Assembly: GCA_017938695.1 (NCBI GenBank)
Contig: JAGBBA010000028.1
Location: forward strand, 1-54,494
DNA from: Clostridia bacterium
GTDB lineage: Bacteria > Bacillota > Clostridia > Christensenellales > Aristaeellaceae
Direction: 5' to 3'
Length of the DNA: 54,494 nucleotides
Shown: positions 47,132 to 54,494 of the stretch, one piece after another
How positions within the stretch are numbered: the stretch's first letter is position 1
Layout of the letters: the number at the start of each line of letters is the position of its first letter
The notes under the pieces: model-generated
What the model was told of the DNA's origin: nothing
Database searches by the model: none
Seen by the model: the letters and a program-made list of their open reading frames with translations, nothing else
Made by a program: the position numbers and the translations under genes

Positions 47132-50100
47132 TTATGTGAACAATGCCCGAATATCCTGCTCCGTCAGCGCGGTCACCAGTTCCTCGCCGGGGGTGATCAG
47201 CTGGTCGAACAGGGCCTTCTTGCGCTGCCCCAGCTCCACCACCTGCTCCTCGATGGAGCCGTGGGTCACCAGGCGGATGACCTCCACCTTGCGGGTCTGG
47301 CCAATGCGGTGGGCACGGTCGGTGGCCTGATCCTCCGCCGCCGGGTTCCACCAGGGATCGTAGTGGATCACCATGTCCGCACCGGTCAGGTTCAATCCGG
47401 TACCGCCTGCCTTCAGGGAGATCAGGAAGATGGAGCCCTGCCCGGCATTGAACTGCTCGGTCATCTCCAGCCGCTTGGCCGGAGGCGTTTCGCCGTCCAG
47501 GTACATGGTGGCGTAGCCTTCGCTTTCCAGCTGCTTGCGCAATATTTTGAGCATGGACGTGAACTGGGAGAACAGCAGCACGCGCCTGCCTGCGGCGATG
47601 GCACCGGGCAGGATTTCCAGCAGCAGGTCCATTTTGCCTGCGGTGCCGCTGTAATCCGGCAGCACCAGGGCCGGGTGGCAGCAGATCTGCCGAAGCTCGG
47701 TGATGGCTGCCAGCACTTCGGTGCGGCCGCGGCCCAGGCCTTTTTCGGCCATCACATGATCCACGCGCTCCTTCAGGCGGATCATAGCGGAGCGGTAGAC
47801 CTTGTTCTGCTCCGGGCTCATCTGGGCGGTAAGCACTTCTTCGATCTTGTCCGGCAGCTCGGTGAGCACGTCCTTTTTCAGTCGGCGCATGAGGAACGGG
47901 CGGATCTTCCGGCGCAGGTCGTCGGCGTTTTCCCCGTCCTGATAGCGGCGCAGGAAGGCCCCGTAGCTATTGAGGTAGCCCGGCAGCACAAAGTCGAAGA
48001 TGCTCCACAGTTCGCCCGTGGAGTTCTCCATGGGCGTGCCCGTCAGCGCAAAACGGGTGCGGGCCTGCAATTGCTTTACCGCCACCGCGCCCACACTGCC
48101 GGCGTTCTTGATGTGCTGTGCTTCGTCCAGGATCACGAAGCGGAACTGGATATCCGTCATCTGGTCGATATCGCGGCGGATCAAGGGGTAGGAGGTGATC
48201 AGCACGTCCACGTCCTTGACTTCCTTCACGTGGTGGATCTGGCTGGCCCGCTGGGCACTGGGACCGGAGAGCACCATCACGCTCAATTCGGGGGCAAAGC
48301 GGTTCAGTTCGCTCAGCCAGTTGTAAGTCAGGGAAGTGGGTGCCACCACCAGCGACACCTGGTCGCTTTCCTGGGTGGCCTTGAGCAGCGAGATCACCTG
48401 CACGGTTTTGCCCAGGCCCATGTCGTCTGCCAGGATGCCGCCCATGTGCAGCCTGTCCAGGGTGTGCAGCCACTGGTAGCCGCGCTGCTGGTAGGGCCGC
48501 AGGGTGAGGCCGTGGGGCAGGCGCACGTTGCTCTCTTTGGGGGCGGTCAGCGTCTGCACCGTCTGCTGGACGGATTCATCCACCTCCACGGGCAGCTTGC
48601 ACTCTTCCAGGAGGCTGTTCAGGTAGCAGGTACGGTAGGCCTGCAGGGTCACTGTATCGCCGCTGATGTTCGTAAGGCCCTCGGCGTCGGCGGCATCGGC
48701 CAGGTTGTCTGCCAGGGGCTGCCATTCCTCCATGTCGGTCAGATCCAGGAAGGAGCCGTCCTTCAGCCGGAAATACCGGCGGCGTTTGCTCAGGGCTTCC
48801 ATGATGCCCAGGATCTCCTGGGCAGGCTCGCCTTCCTCGGTAAACTGCAATTCCAGCTGGCCGCCCTTCATCTGCATGCGGCCGCGCAGGAGGGGCTTGC
48901 GGGGCGTCATTTTGCGGAAGTCCCGGCTGAAATACACTTCGCACAGGCTTTGCAGCTTCTGCACACCGCCGGAAACAAAGTCGAAGATGGCGTCCTGCCC
49001 GGTGAGGTACACCCGGCCCTTGCTCACATAGAAGCCGGAGCCGCCCAGGGCATCCAGCACCTGGCGTTCCGCCGCTGCATCGCGCAGGAGCAGCTTTTCA
49101 TTCCGGGAGAAGGTTTCCGGGGGCGGCGTTTCATCAAAGGGGTCGATCTCCGTTTCGCCATAGCGGAAAGCCGTGCGGGCCACCACGTCCCGGCCCTCGC
49201 GGTCCAAGTAGAGCTGGGCCAGCAAGGGCAGCTTCACCAGCTGCTTTTCCAGTTCCGGGGCGATCTCCACCACGCCGGTCAATTTCAGAAAGGGGATCAG
49301 TTCGCCGATGACCCGGCCCATCTCCCGCATGGGATACTCAAAGGCACTGCGGCCGTCAAACTGCTCCTGCCACAAAACGCGCATCACGCCGCGCTGCTTT
49401 TCGTCCACTTCCACCACGTTGCCCGCCACCACCGCATAGGCGCAGGAGGAGGTCAGGGGCTGAAAATCCTTTGGGAAAAGGCCGGTGATGGTCAGACCGC
49501 GCATGGTGCTGCTTACCTTGAAATGCAAGGGAAGCCGCGCGCCGCGCACACGCTTGACCGTAAACACCTTGCCATCCACCGCCATGCGGAAGGGCAGGCC
49601 GGTCAGTTCTTTCAGCACAGCCTCGGCAAAGGGCTCCGGCAGGGTCATCACCCGGGCATCCGCGCCGCGCAGGGCCAGGCCAGCCTCCTGCTGGGCCAGA
49701 CACAGCGACCGCAGGATGTCCAGCACGCGCATCTCCCGGGGCGCAAAGTGCATCCATTCCGGATGGTAGGCAAACCCCTTGCCAAACTCCATGGGTGCGC
49801 CGTCCACCACCGCGTCGATCAGCTGGGGAATGGAGCGCACCACATACAGCCGCTCCTCCCCCACCCTGAGGCCAATCTTCAGCCGGGGCTTTTGCTTCAG
49901 GCGCGGCGTTTCATAAAACAGGGTGATCTCCATGCTCAGGGTGCCGTCTTCGGGCAGGGCGGATTCCATGGCGTTCATCAGCAGCGGTGCCGCCGATGCA
50001 GCCTTGCGGCGGAACAACTCGTCCAGCGCACCGGCATCCTTGGCCATCAGCGTGGCCGCCACCAAATGCCTACACGCGCCTTTCTCCTGGAATACCTCGC

Positions 50101-50287
50101 AGCCGCACTGGGCCGGTGCCTCCGCGGTAAAGGTGATCTCCCGGCGGATATCCCCGGCCACAGCATATTTCACGGCCTCGGCAGATTGCTCCGCCAGGCG
50201 CACACCGCCGCGCTCCACCAATAATTCGCCGGCCTTATATTCATCCTCGCCAGCCAGGATCTTTAAACGATAAGGGCTCAGTGTCAT
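47132..50287 (-). CDS. SWIM-SNF2 family helicase
   Basis: 1051 residues from ATG 50287; an in-frame GTG four codons earlier abuts the GGAG site and is possible. N-terminal SWIM zinc finger about 60-85 (CGCEVFQEKGACRH), a bacterial SNF2-associated region (about 95-580), then the two RecA-like lobes. Motifs are I (DDMGLGKTVQ), Ia (VVAPTSLTYNW), II (DEAQ), III (LTGTPMENS) and V-VI (GGTGLNLTGADMVIHYDPWWNPAAEDQATDRAHRIGQ). It is an ATP-driven DNA translocase that remodels protein-DNA or RNA polymerase complexes, by homology to RapA-like proteins. Monocistronic. Confidence 0.93.
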   Translation of the reverse strand: MTLSPYRLKILAGEDEYKAGELLVERGGVRLAEQSAEAVKYAVAGDIRREITFTAEAPAQCGCEVFQEKGACRHLVAATLMAKDAGALDELFRRKAASAAPLLMNAMESALPEDGTLSMEITLFYETPRLKQKPRLKIGLRVGEERLYVVRSIPQLIDAVVDGAPMEFGKGFAYHPEWMHFAPREMRVLDILRSLCLAQQEAGLALRGADARVMTLPEPFAEAVLKELTGLPFRMAVDGKVFTVKRVRGARLPLHFKVSSTMRGLTITGLFPKDFQPLTSSCAYAVVAGNVVEVDEKQRGVMRVLWQEQFDGRSAFEYPMREMGRVIGELIPFLKLTGVVEIAPELEKQLVKLPLLAQLYLDREGRDVVARTAFRYGETEIDPFDETPPPETFSRNEKLLLRDAAAERQVLDALGGSGFYVSKGRVYLTGQDAIFDFVSGGVQKLQSLCEVYFSRDFRKMTPRKPLLRGRMQMKGGQLELQFTEEGEPAQEILGIMEALSKRRRYFRLKDGSFLDLTDMEEWQPLADNLADAADAEGLTNISGDTVTLQAYRTCYLNSLLEECKLPVEVDESVQQTVQTLTAPKESNVRLPHGLTLRPYQQRGYQWLHTLDRLHMGGILADDMGLGKTVQVISLLKATQESDQVSLVVAPTSLTYNWLSELNRFAPELSVMVLSGPSAQRASQIHHVKEVKDVDVLITSYPLIRRDIDQMTDIQFRFVILDEAQHIKNAGSVGAVAVKQLQARTRFALTGTPMENSTGELWSIFDFVLPGYLNSYGAFLRRYQDGENADDLRRKIRPFLMRRLKKDVLTELPDKIEEVLTAQMSPEQNKVYRSAMIRLKERVDHVMAEKGLGRGRTEVLAAITELRQICCHPALVLPDYSGTAGKMDLLLEILPGAIAAGRRVLLFSQFTSMLKILRKQLESEGYATMYLDGETPPAKRLEMTEQFNAGQGSIFLISLKAGGTGLNLTGADMVIHYDPWWNPAAEDQATDRAHRIGQTRKVEVIRLVTHGSIEEQVVELGQRKKALFDQLITPGEELVTALTEQDIRALFT

Positions 50288-50299
50288 CCAGTGATTCAC

Positions 50300-50654
50300 T
50301 CCGAAAACATAACTTTGTGGATGCTATGCCAAAACAGCATCCTTCATAACTTCTCCACAGGCCGAGCAAATCCCTGCCTTAAAAAAATTGGAAATCATGT
50401 TTTTTTGCATCTCGCATATTGCCGGGCGAAACCGGATAAACTGCCATTGGGCAGGACGGAAAGCCAACCGCACAGGCGGCCCGCGCCGCGCAAGGATGAA
50501 CATCCCTAATTGCACAGCCTTTCCAATCATGCAGCATGAAAACATTCGGCTGCATCCCCTGCCCAGGCTTCTGGCAAAACCAGAAGCCTTTTTCACACCG
50601 CACCAAGCCGCTGCATAGCATGAACCATCCTTCGTAAAGCGAGGCGGTTTTGCC
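50300..50654 (+). other. Leader region upstream of the ZIP gene
   Basis: No gene is supported in these 355 bp. It holds a segment (50433-50466) reading GGATAAACTGCC-ATT-GGGCAG-GACGGAAAGCC. This has the shape AAAC, hairpin, GGACG-AAAGCC found in the first half of GEMM-type c-di-GMP riboswitches, with G in place of the usual C. The second-half conserved bases are not convincing. A strong terminator follows at 50565-50593, then 61 bp to the ZIP start, consistent with conditional read-through. A promoter could not be placed. Confidence 0.35.
50565..50593 (+). terminator. Intrinsic terminator upstream of the ZIP gene
   Basis: Perfect 10-bp stem AGGCTTCTGG / CCAGAAGCCT with loop CAAAA and a TTTTT tract. 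No plus-strand gene precedes it, so it ends either a short RNA or the leader of the ZIP mRNA. Confidence 0.85.
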
Positions 50655-51446
50655 ATGAACAGCTTGTTTTCTTTGCCTTTTACGTTGCAGGCACTGCTTG
50701 CAACCTTGTTTACATGGTCGGTCACAGCCCTTGGGGCGGCCTTGGTGGTTTTCACGCGGAAAACCCGTCCCACCCTGATGGACGCCATGCTGGGTTTTGG
50801 TGCCGGGGTGATGCTGGCTTCCTCTTTCTGGTCGCTGCTGGCGCCCAGCATTGAGTGGGCGGAGCAGCTCCAGCAGCTGCCCTGGCTGGTCACCTGCGCT
50901 GGTTTTCTATGCGGCGGAAGCATCCTGATGGTGGGCGACGCGATCCTTTCCCGATGCCTGCGCCGCAAGGACACCACCGACACCCACCGCCGCTGCTGGA
51001 TGCTGATCACTTCCATCACGCTGCACAATATCCCCGAGGGCCTGGCTGTGGGCGTGGCTTTCGGTGCACTGACGCTGGCCTCCAGCGAAGCGGCTATCAT
51101 CGGCGCATGGATGCTGGCCATTGGCATCGGACTGCAGAACTTCCCCGAGGGAGCAGCCGTCAGCCTGCCCCTGCGCCGGGAAGGTGCCAGCCGGGGAAGA
51201 GCGTTCTTCCTTGGGCAGCTCAGTGGCGTGGTGGAGCCCATTGCAGGCGTTTTGGGCGCGTTGCTGGCCCTCACTGTGCAGGAAGTGCTGCCCTTTATGC
51301 TCAGCTTTGCCGCCGGAGCGATGATCGCTGTGGTCATTGCCGAGCTTGTCCCGGAAAGCCAGCGCAATCCCCGCAAGAACCTGATGACCCTGGCCACCTT
51401 GGCTGGATTCACCGTGATGATGCTGCTGGACGTGGCATTGGGATAA
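50655..51446 (+). CDS. ZIP-family divalent metal transporter
   Basis: 263 residues from ATG 50655; the ribosome site is weak (GAGG, 14 bases upstream). About eight membrane helices with a His-containing loop after helix 3 (RRKDTTDTHRRC). The metal site motifs are HNIPEG in helix 4 and QNFPEG in helix 5, with a further Glu in AELVPES. This is the GufA-like bacterial ZIP subfamily, moving Zn or related ions across the membrane. It stands alone on the plus strand behind a terminator-containing leader, so metal- or ligand-controlled attenuation is plausible. Confidence 0.92.
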   Translation: MNSLFSLPFTLQALLATLFTWSVTALGAALVVFTRKTRPTLMDAMLGFGAGVMLASSFWSLLAPSIEWAEQLQQLPWLVTCAGFLCGGSILMVGDAILSRCLRRKDTTDTHRRCWMLITSITLHNIPEGLAVGVAFGALTLASSEAAIIGAWMLAIGIGLQNFPEGAAVSLPLRREGASRGRAFFLGQLSGVVEPIAGVLGALLALTVQEVLPFMLSFAAGAMIAVVIAELVPESQRNPRKNLMTLATLAGFTVMMLLDVALG

Positions 51447-51527
51447 GCGCACAGGCGAACACAGTTCGCTCTACAAGTGCAAAAATATGCAACCTCCCGA
51501 TGCAAGCCGCAGAACACCCCTCTCAGT

Positions 51528-51755
51528 CGCCTTGCGGCGACAGCTCTCCCCAAGGAGAGCCAAGTGCCTGTGCCAGCTTTGCTGCTCCCCCGCGTCGCGG
51601 TGCGCCCTTTGCGCACCGTGACCCCTGCTTATATCCGAATGCATTGCATACCCGGAATGGGTTTCGAAAGGGCCGAACGGCCCTTCGCGGGAGAGTCCAG
51701 AGAGGGCAGAGCCCTCTCTGGCAGGGGATCCCCAAGGGGACAGAGTCCCCTTGGG
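51528..51755 (+). repeat. Palindromic element, locus 5 (module plus three hairpins)
   Basis: Left part holds hairpins GTCGCC/GGCGAC and GCTCTCC/GGAGAGC. Then come the module CGCGTCGC - GGTGCGC - CCTTT - GCGCACC - GTGACCCCTGC (51590-51628), about 36 bp, and hairpins at 51665-51687, 51697-51721 and 51731-51755. Their linkers are CGGGAGAGT and CAGGGGATC. The whole gap 51447-51810 between ZIP and rplA has no gene; it ends with the rplA terminator. Confidence 0.85.
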
Positions 51756-51762
51756 CGCAAAC

Positions 51763-51794
51763 AAAAAGCCCGCCCTGGATTGCTCCAGGACGGG
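51763..51794 (-). terminator. Intrinsic terminator after rplA
   Basis: 11-bp stem CCCGTCCTGGA / TCCAGGGCGGG (one wobble) with loop GCAA and TTTTT on the minus strand, 16 bp after the stop codon. Confidence 0.88.
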
Positions 51795-51810
51795 AGAAGC
51801 GGGGTTATGA

Positions 51811-52500
51811 TTAGAACTTGAGGGGGTTCACACGCACGGCGGGGCCCATGGTGCTGCTCAGGTACAGGGAGCGCACATAGGTGCCCTTGGCGGCGGCGGG
51901 CTTGGCCTTGTTGATGGCGTCCATCAGGGTCTGCAGGTTCTCAGCCAGCTTTTCGGGGCCGAAGGAAACCTTGCCGATGGGGCAGTGGATGATAGCGGTC
52001 TTGTCCAGACGATACTCCACCTTACCAGCCTTGATCTCGCTGATGGCCTTGGTCACGTCCATGGTGACGGTGCCGGACTTGGGGTTGGGCATCAGGCCCT
52101 TGGGGCCCAGCACGCGGCCGATGCGGCCGATCAGGCCCATCATGTCAGGGGTGGCCACGCAGACGTCGAATTCGAACCAGTTCTCGTTCTGGATCTTGGC
52201 GATCATGTCCTCGGCACCCACATAGTCGGCACCGGCGGCGGCGGCTTCGTCAGCCTTAGCACCCTTGGCGATGACCAGCACGCGGATGCTGCGGCCAGTG
52301 CCGTGGGGCAGAACGACCGCGCCACGGACCTGCTGGTCAGCGTGACGGGGATCAACGCCCAGACGGACGGAGATCTCAACGGTCTCGTCGAACTTGGCCT
52401 TGCCGGTCTGCACAACCAGGCTCACAGCCTCTTCAGGATCATACTGCTTCAGATGGTCGATCAGCTTAACGCTGTCTTGGTACTTCTTACCATGCTTCAT
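51811..52500 (-). CDS. rplA: Ribosomal protein L1
   Basis: 229 residues from ATG 52500 (GGGAGG seven bases upstream). It is the L1-stalk protein of the large subunit and a translational repressor of its own operon in many bacteria. Family hallmarks: [67 protein letters not shown] and [11 protein letters not shown]. Follows rplK by 103 bp. Confidence 0.98.
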   Translation of the reverse strand: MKHGKKYQDSVKLIDHLKQYDPEEAVSLVVQTGKAKFDETVEISVRLGVDPRHADQQVRGAVVLPHGTGRSIRVLVIAKGAKADEAAAAGADYVGAEDMIAKIQNENWFEFDVCVATPDMMGLIGRIGRVLGPKGLMPNPKSGTVTMDVTKAISEIKAGKVEYRLDKTAIIHCPIGKVSFGPEKLAENLQTLMDAINKAKPAAAKGTYVRSLYLSSTMGPAVRVNPLKF

Positions 52501-52514
52501 TTTAATTCCTCCCA

Positions 52515-52545
52515 TGTGGTATTAGCGGCACTATGTCCTCCCACA
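52515..52545 (-). promoter_or_regulatory. Leader motif before rplA, candidate L1 operator
   Basis: On the minus strand TGTGGGAGGA ... TGCCGC ... TACCACA: outer arms TGTGG/CCACA pair around a GAGGA internal loop. The same arrangement precedes rplK (53052-53087). L1 operators mimic the L1 site of 23S rRNA; assignment is by position and shared motif only. Confidence 0.45.
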
Positions 52546-52603
52546 TTGTTAAGGGGCGAGCGCCCCACTTGGTTGTCAGGTCAAACACCGGAGCGTAAGT
52601 CCC

Positions 52604-53029
52604 TTATTCCTCCACGGTGACGCCCATGCTGCGAGCGGTACCGGCGACCATGGACATGGCAGCCTCGATGCTGGCGGCATTCAGGTCGGGCATCTTGATG
52701 GTGGCGATCTTACGGACCTGCTCCTGGGTCAGCTGGCCAACCTTGTCGCGGTTGGGGCGGGCGGAAGCAGATTCCAGACCCAGTTCCTTCTTGATCAGCA
52801 CGGGGACCGGGGGGGTCTTGGTGATGAAGGTGAAGGTACGGTCGGAGTACACAGTGATGACGACAGGGATCACCAGACCGATGTCGTTCTTGGTACGCTC
52901 ATTGAACTCCTTGCAGAAGCCGGGGATGTTCACGCCGTGCTGACCCAGAGCAGGGCCGATAGGCGGAGCGGGGTTGGCCTTGCCAGCCTGAACCTGCAGC
53001 TTGATGTATGCGCTAACTTTCTTGGCCAT
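52604..53029 (-). CDS. rplK: Ribosomal protein L11
   Basis: 141 residues; AGGAGGTG before the ATG. Full-length L11: [76 protein letters not shown], and the C-terminal RNA-binding domain ending [13 protein letters not shown]. Part of the GTPase-associated centre. Lies between nusG and rplA in the standard order. Confidence 0.98.
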   Translation of the reverse strand: MAKKVSAYIKLQVQAGKANPAPPIGPALGQHGVNIPGFCKEFNERTKNDIGLVIPVVITVYSDRTFTFITKTPPVPVLIKKELGLESASARPNRDKVGQLTQEQVRKIATIKMPDLNAASIEAAMSMVAGTARSMGVTVEE

Positions 53030-53051
53030 GTTAATGGCACCTCCTAAAAAA

Positions 53052-53087
53052 TGTGGTCACGCGGAAGCGTTTCAACTTCCTCCCACG
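53052..53087 (-). promoter_or_regulatory. Leader motif before rplK, candidate L1 operator
   Basis: On the minus strand CGTGGGAGGAAG, loop, CTTCCGC, then GACCACA. GTGG/CCAC and GGAAG/CTTCC stems flank a small internal loop. It shares GTGGGAGGA, CCGC and ACCACA in the same order with the rplA leader motif. It sits 23 bp before the rplK start. Confidence 0.45.
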
Positions 53088-53225
53088 TTGCGGCAGTGCG
53101 GTGCACCGCCACTTTGGTAAAAGCAGCTATTGCTGCCTGCTTCGCCGCAAAAGCGGCGGAAAAGCCTTGGGTTGATCGTGACATACGTCCCGACCGTATC
53201 TGGTGCTTCGGAGAGGAGCAGCAGA

Positions 53226-53759
53226 TCAGTCTTCCTTCTCTACCTGATCCAGATCCACTTCCACGGGGGTCTCACGGTCAAACATTTGCACTTTGACCGT
53301 CAGCTTGCCGCGCAGGGTATCTACATCCTCAACGATCGCGCTGAAATTCTCCAGGGGGCCGGACAGGATGCGGACACGCTCGCCGATGGCGATGCCGAAT
53401 TCCACACTCTTGGCCTCGGAGTTGAGCATCATGTCAACCTCGTCCTGGGTAAGGGCGATGGGCTTGCTGTCGGGGCCGACAAAGCCCGTGACGCCACGGG
53501 TGTTACGCACCACATACCAGCTGCGGGTGGTTTCGATCATGTGCACAAGCACATAGCCGGGAAACACCTTGCGCTGGGTCTTGACGCGCTTGCCGTTTTT
53601 GATCTCGACAACATCCTCGACCGGGACCCGGACATCGAAGATCAGATCCTGCATGCCATTGTTTTCAATGGACTTTTCCAGGGTATCCTTTACCTTGTTT
53701 TCATACCCCGAATAGGTATGTACCACATACCAGCAGGGCTCCTTGCTCTTTTCAGTCAT
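53226..53759 (-). CDS. nusG: Transcription elongation/termination factor NusG
   Basis: 177 residues. NGN domain (about 8-115: WYVVHTYSGYENKVKDTLEKSI, KVFPGYVLVHMIETTRSWYVVRNTRGVTGFVG) and a C-terminal KOW domain (about 122-175: IGERVRILSGPLENFSAIVEDVDTLRGKLTVKVQMFDRETPVEVD). It binds RNA polymerase and couples it to Rho or the ribosome. Standard place between secE and rplK. Confidence 0.98.
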   Translation of the reverse strand: MTEKSKEPCWYVVHTYSGYENKVKDTLEKSIENNGMQDLIFDVRVPVEDVVEIKNGKRVKTQRKVFPGYVLVHMIETTRSWYVVRNTRGVTGFVGPDSKPIALTQDEVDMMLNSEAKSVEFGIAIGERVRILSGPLENFSAIVEDVDTLRGKLTVKVQMFDRETPVEVDLDQVEKED

Positions 53760-53783
53760 GTTCGTCTCTCCTATGCTACCGCC

Positions 53784-54068
53784 TTAGAGGACCAGCAGCT
53801 TCACCAGGGAAGATGCACCCATATCCAACAGACCGATCACAATGCCCATGAACAGCATGAACAGAAGAACGGTGACCGAGCAGGCAATCAGCTTGCGCTT
53901 GCTGGGCCAGGTGACCTTCTTCAGTTCGTACCACATGTTCTTAAAGGGCTTGGCGATCCGGGAGGGAAGCTTCTTGCACCAGGCGATGAACTTGTCCATC
54001 TTGGACGCTTCAGTCTTCTTCGCAGGAGCCTTAGTCTCCTGGGTAGCGACCTTCTTTTCCTCTGCCAT
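53784..54068 (-). CDS. secE: Preprotein translocase subunit SecE
   Basis: 94 residues from ATG 54068; GAGGAT is nine bases upstream, and an in-frame GTG at 54077 abuts it. A charged Lys/Glu-rich N-terminus precedes the conserved amphipathic helix FKNMWYELKKVTWPSKRKL and a single membrane helix (about 65-88). Stabilises SecY in the translocon. Its N-terminal extension is longer than the usual 60-residue Gram-positive SecE. Confidence 0.96.
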   Translation of the reverse strand: MAEEKKVATQETKAPAKKTEASKMDKFIAWCKKLPSRIAKPFKNMWYELKKVTWPSKRKLIACSVTVLLFMLFMGIVIGLLDMGASSLVKLLVL

Positions 54069-54099
54069 GTTTTTCACATCCTCACGGTGGTCGTTGAGA

Positions 54100-54261
54100 T
54101 TACTTCGTTTCGCGGTGAGCGGTGTGCTTCTTGCAGAAGCGGCAGTACTTCATCAGCTCAATGCGATCCGGGGTGTTCTTCTTGTTCTTCATGTTGTTGT
54201 AGTTGCGCTGCTTGCACTCGGTGCAGGCCAGGCAAATCTTGTTACGAGCGGCGTTTGCCAT
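54100..54261 (-). CDS. rpmG: Ribosomal protein L33
   Basis: 53 residues; AGGAGGTG before ATG 54261. A zinc-ribbon form with two C-x2-C pairs (CLACTEC and CRFC): starts [20 protein letters not shown], ends [17 protein letters not shown]. The presence of four Cys marks it as the zinc-containing (C+) type. Standard position between tuf and secE. Confidence 0.97.
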   Translation of the reverse strand: MANAARNKICLACTECKQRNYNNMKNKKNTPDRIELMKYCRFCKKHTAHRETK

Positions 54262-54330
54262 GTAGGACACCTCCTGCCAATGTATGGGCTGTCCCGGCCG
54301 GTGTGTAACGGCACCGGCCGGGCAGGTTAA

Positions 54331-54494
54331 TTACTCGATGACCTTGGCAATAACGCCGGAGCCAACGGTACGGCCACCCTCGCGGATAGCAAAGCGCAGG
54401 CCCTGCTCCATAGCGATGGGGGTGATCAGCGTCAGTTCCATGTCGATGTTGTCGCCAGGCATAACCATCTCGACGCCCTCGGGCAGCTTGATGT
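54331..54494 (-). CDS. tuf: Elongation factor Tu, C-terminal part (cut by window edge)
   Basis: The last 54 codons are visible: [20 protein letters not shown], then [20 protein letters not shown] and [13 protein letters not shown] to the TAA. This is the end of EF-Tu domain III, the aminoacyl-tRNA delivery GTPase. The start and GTPase domain lie beyond the right edge. Confidence 0.98.
   Translation of the reverse strand, partial: IKLPEGVEMVMPGDNIDMELTLITPIAMEQGLRFAIREGGRTVGSGVIAKVIE

Noticed and set aside
44013-50224. Two plus-strand open frames over 1000 codons opposite CotH and SNF2
   Set aside because: Both mirror well-recognised minus-strand genes and have no recognisable domain.

Overview
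The window reads as a chromosomal segment of a GC-rich member of the Firmicutes (Bacillota), class Clostridia, probably an uncultured gut-type species. Grounds for this are strong AGGAGG ribosome binding sites, the murB-rapZ-whiA-crh order, rpmG-secE-nusG-rplK-rplA next to tuf, the small Firmicutes proteins DUF896, DUF1292 and DUF1294, and secreted Pro-Thr-Glu repeat proteins. No family or genus can be named from sequence reading alone. Most genes, including the ribosomal block, are on the minus strand, so replication probably runs right to left here.

Layout, left to right. 1-4.2 kb: surface-protein operon on the minus strand (two PT-repeat stalk proteins and a Cna_B-type protein cut by the window edge). 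4.4-10.3 kb: type IV pilus-like cluster (transglutaminase-fold protein, GspF/PilC, four small pilin-like proteins, PilT) ending in a SARP-type regulator with a degenerate GGDEF-like domain. 10.4-14.9 kb: family 3 glycoside hydrolase with an IlvD/Edd-family dehydratase. 15.05-15.13 kb: tRNA-Ser(CGA). 15.25-18.8 kb: dnaE. 19-27.1 kb: GtrA, HAD phosphatase, MBL hydrolase, CofE-like protein, YbaK, an M1-type peptidase, and a cell-envelope operon (GT2-GtrA fusion, a 55-residue peptide, phosphodiester glycosidase, Lgt-like protein). 27.1-28.8 kb: GNAT, DUF896, DUF1292 and a cluster of DnaA-box-like sites. 28.8-33.4 kb: histidine kinase, rarA, DUF1294, a lipase-like protein. 33.1-35.3 kb: a 72-residue protein and a large GT-C-like membrane protein. 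35.4-38.5 kb: three tandem M42 aminopeptidases. 38.7-41.8 kb: murB-rapZ-whiA-crh. 41.9-47 kb: VTC, DUF4956 and CotH/lamin-tail module. 47.1-50.3 kb: SWIM-SNF2 helicase. 50.65-51.4 kb: ZIP transporter behind a leader with a terminator. 51.8-54.5 kb: rplA, rplK, nusG, secE, rpmG and the 3' end of tuf.

The most unusual signal is a family of intergenic elements at five places (18.8, 33.0, 38.5, 42.6-43.0 and 51.5 kb). Four of them carry a hairpin whose 7-bp stem changes by compensatory substitution between fixed flanks (CGTCGC before, GTGACCCC after). It is followed by a run of short GC-rich hairpins with three- to five-base loops, separated by G-rich linkers. The second is a set of eight DnaA-box-like 9-mers at 28558-28779, far from any dnaA or dnaN gene in view. 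Several promoters with exact 17-bp spacers can be read and are listed.
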